Source of the DNA: Phycisphaerales bacterium UBA854
GTDB taxonomy: Bacteria; Planctomycetota; Phycisphaerae; Phycisphaerales; SM1A02
DNA: 7,338 nt
Assembly (NCBI GenBank): GCA_002295885.1
Contig: DBGM01000006.1
Coordinates: forward strand, 1-7,338
Reading direction: 5' to 3'
In this document: in pieces, positions 6,026-7,338 of the stretch
Position numbering within the stretch: position 1 is the first letter of the stretch
Layout of the letters: every line of letters begins with the position of its first letter
Notes under the pieces: generated by a model
Seen by the model: only the letters and a program-made list of their open reading frames with translations
What the model was told of the DNA's origin: nothing
Database searches by the model: none
Position numbers and translations under genes: made by a program

Positions 6026-6673
6026 CTACTGCGTTCCGAAGATGCGGTCTCCGGCGTCCCCCAGACCGGGACGGATGTAGTTGTGCTCGTCGAGGCATCG
6101 ATCGAGGGCGGCGGTGTAGATCGGGACATCGGGATGTGCCTCGAGCAGCCGACGGACACCCTCGGGAGCCGCCACGAGACAGATGAGACGGATGTTGCTG
6201 CAACCGAGTTCCTTCATCCGGTCCAACGCGAAGGCGGCGGAGCCGCCGGTGGCCAGCATGGGATCGACCACCAGGACCGGACCGTCCGCGATGTCGGGCG
6301 GCATCTTCTGGTAGTAGGGGACCGGTTGACTCGTCTCCTCGTCGCGGTACACGCCCAGATGACCCACCCGGGCCTCGGGAAGCGTGGAGAGGATCCCGTC
6401 GGTCATGCCGATGCCGGCCCGCAGAATGGGGACCAGCGTGATCGGATGTTCCAGGCGATGCCCGGTGGTCGGCTCCAGCGGCGTCTCGACCTCCACCTCC
6501 ACCACGGGCAGATCGTGGCAGACCCGGAAGGTCATCAGGCCGGCGATCTCGTCGAGCAGACGACGGAACCGCTGGGGAGGGGTGGATTCATCCCGGATCC
6601 TCGTAAGCCGGTCCTGGATGACCGGGTGGTCGAGGATGGTCAGATTCGCGAAATCGTCGTGGGCCGTGGGCAT
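6026..6673 (-). CDS. upp: Uracil phosphoribosyltransferase
   Basis: This is the pyrimidine salvage enzyme uracil + PRPP -> UMP + diphosphate, a cytosolic protein. The 215 residues match the usual 208-215. The PRPP-binding loop is clear: VLVVDPMLATGGSA (133-146). Other family marks are the N-terminal DHPVIQDRLTRIRDE (15-29), the VPILRAGIGMTDGIL segment (81-95), the GVYRDEET region (107-114) and the C-terminal uracil-binding YIRPGLGDAGDRIFGT (199-214). The ATG at 6673 sits right behind TTGGTGG, a poorly spaced ribosome binding site; no other start fits the N-terminus better. It is the first gene of the four-gene - strand operon with the methyltransferase, phosphoesterase and tsaB. The upstream 152 bp is shared with the divergent TolC-like gene. 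Confidence 0.97.
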   Translation of the reverse strand: MPTAHDDFANLTILDHPVIQDRLTRIRDESTPPQRFRRLLDEIAGLMTFRVCHDLPVVEVEVETPLEPTTGHRLEHPITLVPILRAGIGMTDGILSTLPEARVGHLGVYRDEETSQPVPYYQKMPPDIADGPVLVVDPMLATGGSAAFALDRMKELGCSNIRLICLVAAPEGVRRLLEAHPDVPIYTAALDRCLDEHNYIRPGLGDAGDRIFGTQ

Positions 6674-6825
6674 CCACCAAGTGTATCAGTCGGGCTCCCA
6701 GCCCCCCTGAAGGGGCCTCCAGATTCAATTTCGATGGAGAACGAATGAACCACCGGGAACCCCCCGGGGGACTCCTAGAATGGTCGGTCCGAACGGGACT
6801 CGATGCGGGCTCCCGGCCGATAATC
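6674..6825. promoter_or_regulatory. Divergent intergenic region between upp and the TolC-like gene
   Basis: It must hold promoters for both directions, but neither has a good consensus match. It contains a relatively AT-rich patch (about 6721-6750) inside an otherwise GC-rich stretch, an inverted pair CTCCA/TGGAG (6717-6721, 6735-6739), a self-complementary CCCCCGGGGG (6761-6770) with an overlapping CCGGG/CCCGG stem, and a small CCCC-TGAA-GGGG stem (6704-6715). GATAAT at 6819-6824 resembles a -10 element for the + strand. These are weak observations; only the divergent layout is secure. Confidence 0.4.
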
Positions 6826-6833
6826 ATGATTAT
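6820..6833. repeat. 14-bp perfect AT-rich palindrome over the TolC-like start codon
   Basis: ATAATCATGATTAT equals its own reverse complement. It includes the first candidate ATG (6826) and touches the second (6832). It stands out as 12 A/T of 14 in GC-rich surroundings. It could be an operator for a dimeric repressor, or part of a -10/initiation region. Function is inferred from position and symmetry only. Confidence 0.7.
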
Positions 6834-7338
6834 GCAGTGCAGACCATCCATCTTCCGACGAACGATCCGACCCGCCCTGGCGGCCCTGGCCGCGTGCACC
6901 GTCGGAGGCTGCTACGCCGGCTTCGACACGATCGACGATCGGGTGGACGATCTGCTCAGCGAAGCGAGCGGGGAACTCGGTCCGGAGGGGGCTCCGGCCC
7001 CGGTCGTCGACGCCTGGGGACACATCACCGTCGACGAGGAGATGCTCGACGAGAAGAACCCGCCCACCTTCAATCCTCCCGCCAGCGAGATGGAGTACGT
7101 CACCACCTCCGCAACCGACGCCGAGCAAGTACTGCACCGGCTTCAGACCTACCAAGCGATGGAGGAGGGTGCGTTGGAACTCGGGCTGCAGGAATCGCTC
7201 CTGTTCGCCTTCAAGAACGCTCGAGAGTTCCAGTTCGCCCAGGAGGAGTACATCCTCGCCTGCCTGAGCCTGCTCATCGAGCAGCACCGGTGGGTGCCCC
7301 GGTTCTTCGACAACCTCACCACATCCGTCATCGCGGAT
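6826..7338 (+). CDS. TolC-family outer-membrane efflux lipoprotein, N-terminal part (3' truncated by window)
   Basis: The frame is open from the ATG at 6826 to the window end (171 codons); a second ATG at 6832 is equally plausible. The first residues contain Arg (RPSIFRRTIR), a short hydrophobic stretch and a lipobox: LAAC (21-24), with a second candidate VGGC (26-29). This suggests a lipoprotein signal peptide and export. An acidic, Pro-rich region follows (about 34-90). From about residue 122 the sequence LELGLQESLLFAFKNAREFQFAQEEYILACLSLLIEQHRWVPRFF resembles the first helical repeat of TolC/OMF proteins (the LTL-EALRLAL-NS-E pattern). Such proteins form the outer-membrane channel of tripartite efflux or type I secretion systems. 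The membrane-fusion and pump genes would be sought downstream, outside the window. No Shine-Dalgarno is visible before either ATG. The family call is from this one repeat, so it is likely but not certain. Confidence 0.75.
   Translation, partial: MIMQCRPSIFRRTIRPALAALAACTVGGCYAGFDTIDDRVDDLLSEASGELGPEGAPAPVVDAWGHITVDEEMLDEKNPPTFNPPASEMEYVTTSATDAEQVLHRLQTYQAMEEGALELGLQESLLFAFKNAREFQFAQEEYILACLSLLIEQHRWVPRFFDNLTTSVIAD

Noticed and set aside
5994..6203. N-terminal extension of the methyltransferase over the end of upp
   Set aside because: The extra 70 residues are Arg/Pro/Ser-rich shadow sequence antisense-free but inside upp, and the family does not need them.
6734..6748. Tiny leader-peptide frame (Met-Glu-Asn-Glu) in the divergent region
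   Set aside because: Four codons with no ribosome binding site and no attenuator-like structure tied to it; expected by chance.
6775..7287. - strand open frame of 170 codons opposite the TolC-like gene
   Set aside because: The + strand frame has a lipoprotein signal and a TolC-like repeat; the antisense frame shows no motif and no convincing start context.

Overview
The window is GC-rich, gene-dense bacterial DNA. All eight genes use GC-ending codons and leave little intergenic space. The right end encodes the start of a TolC-type outer-membrane lipoprotein, so the host is Gram-negative. The compact layout and the pairing of excisionase-like helix-turn-helix and receiver-like domains would suit a planctomycete (Phycisphaerae-like). 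That assignment is an impression from the protein sequences, not a measured result.

Left part (1-1454, + strand): the C-terminal third of the replicative DNA polymerase III alpha subunit (dnaE), with its beginning outside the window. Its stop codon abuts the stop of a convergent gene. Middle-left (1455-3316, - strand): two genes that probably form an operon. The upstream one encodes a small DNA-binding protein with an excisionase/MerR-like HTH joined to a receiver-like domain that has lost its phosphorylation site. The downstream one encodes a receiver-like domain, a helical linker and a GAF-like domain. Together they look like an atypical regulatory pair with degenerate receiver domains.

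Middle-right (3509-6673, - strand): a tight four-gene operon, transcribed in the order upp (uracil phosphoribosyltransferase), a beta-class DNA adenine methyltransferase with no restriction partner in view, a PPP-type metallophosphoesterase, and tsaB (tRNA t6A synthesis). The last three genes are joined by two identical 4-base GTGA stop/start overlaps, which implies translational coupling.

Right end (6674-7338): a short divergent intergenic region leads into a + strand TolC-family lipoprotein gene that runs off the window. A perfect 14-bp AT-rich palindrome covers its start codon.

Most of the content is housekeeping. The parts most worth a second look are the pair of degenerate receiver proteins, the unusual methyltransferase/phosphoesterase/tsaB coupling, and the palindrome over the tolC-like start. 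I see no CRISPR array, insertion sequence, tRNA or rRNA.
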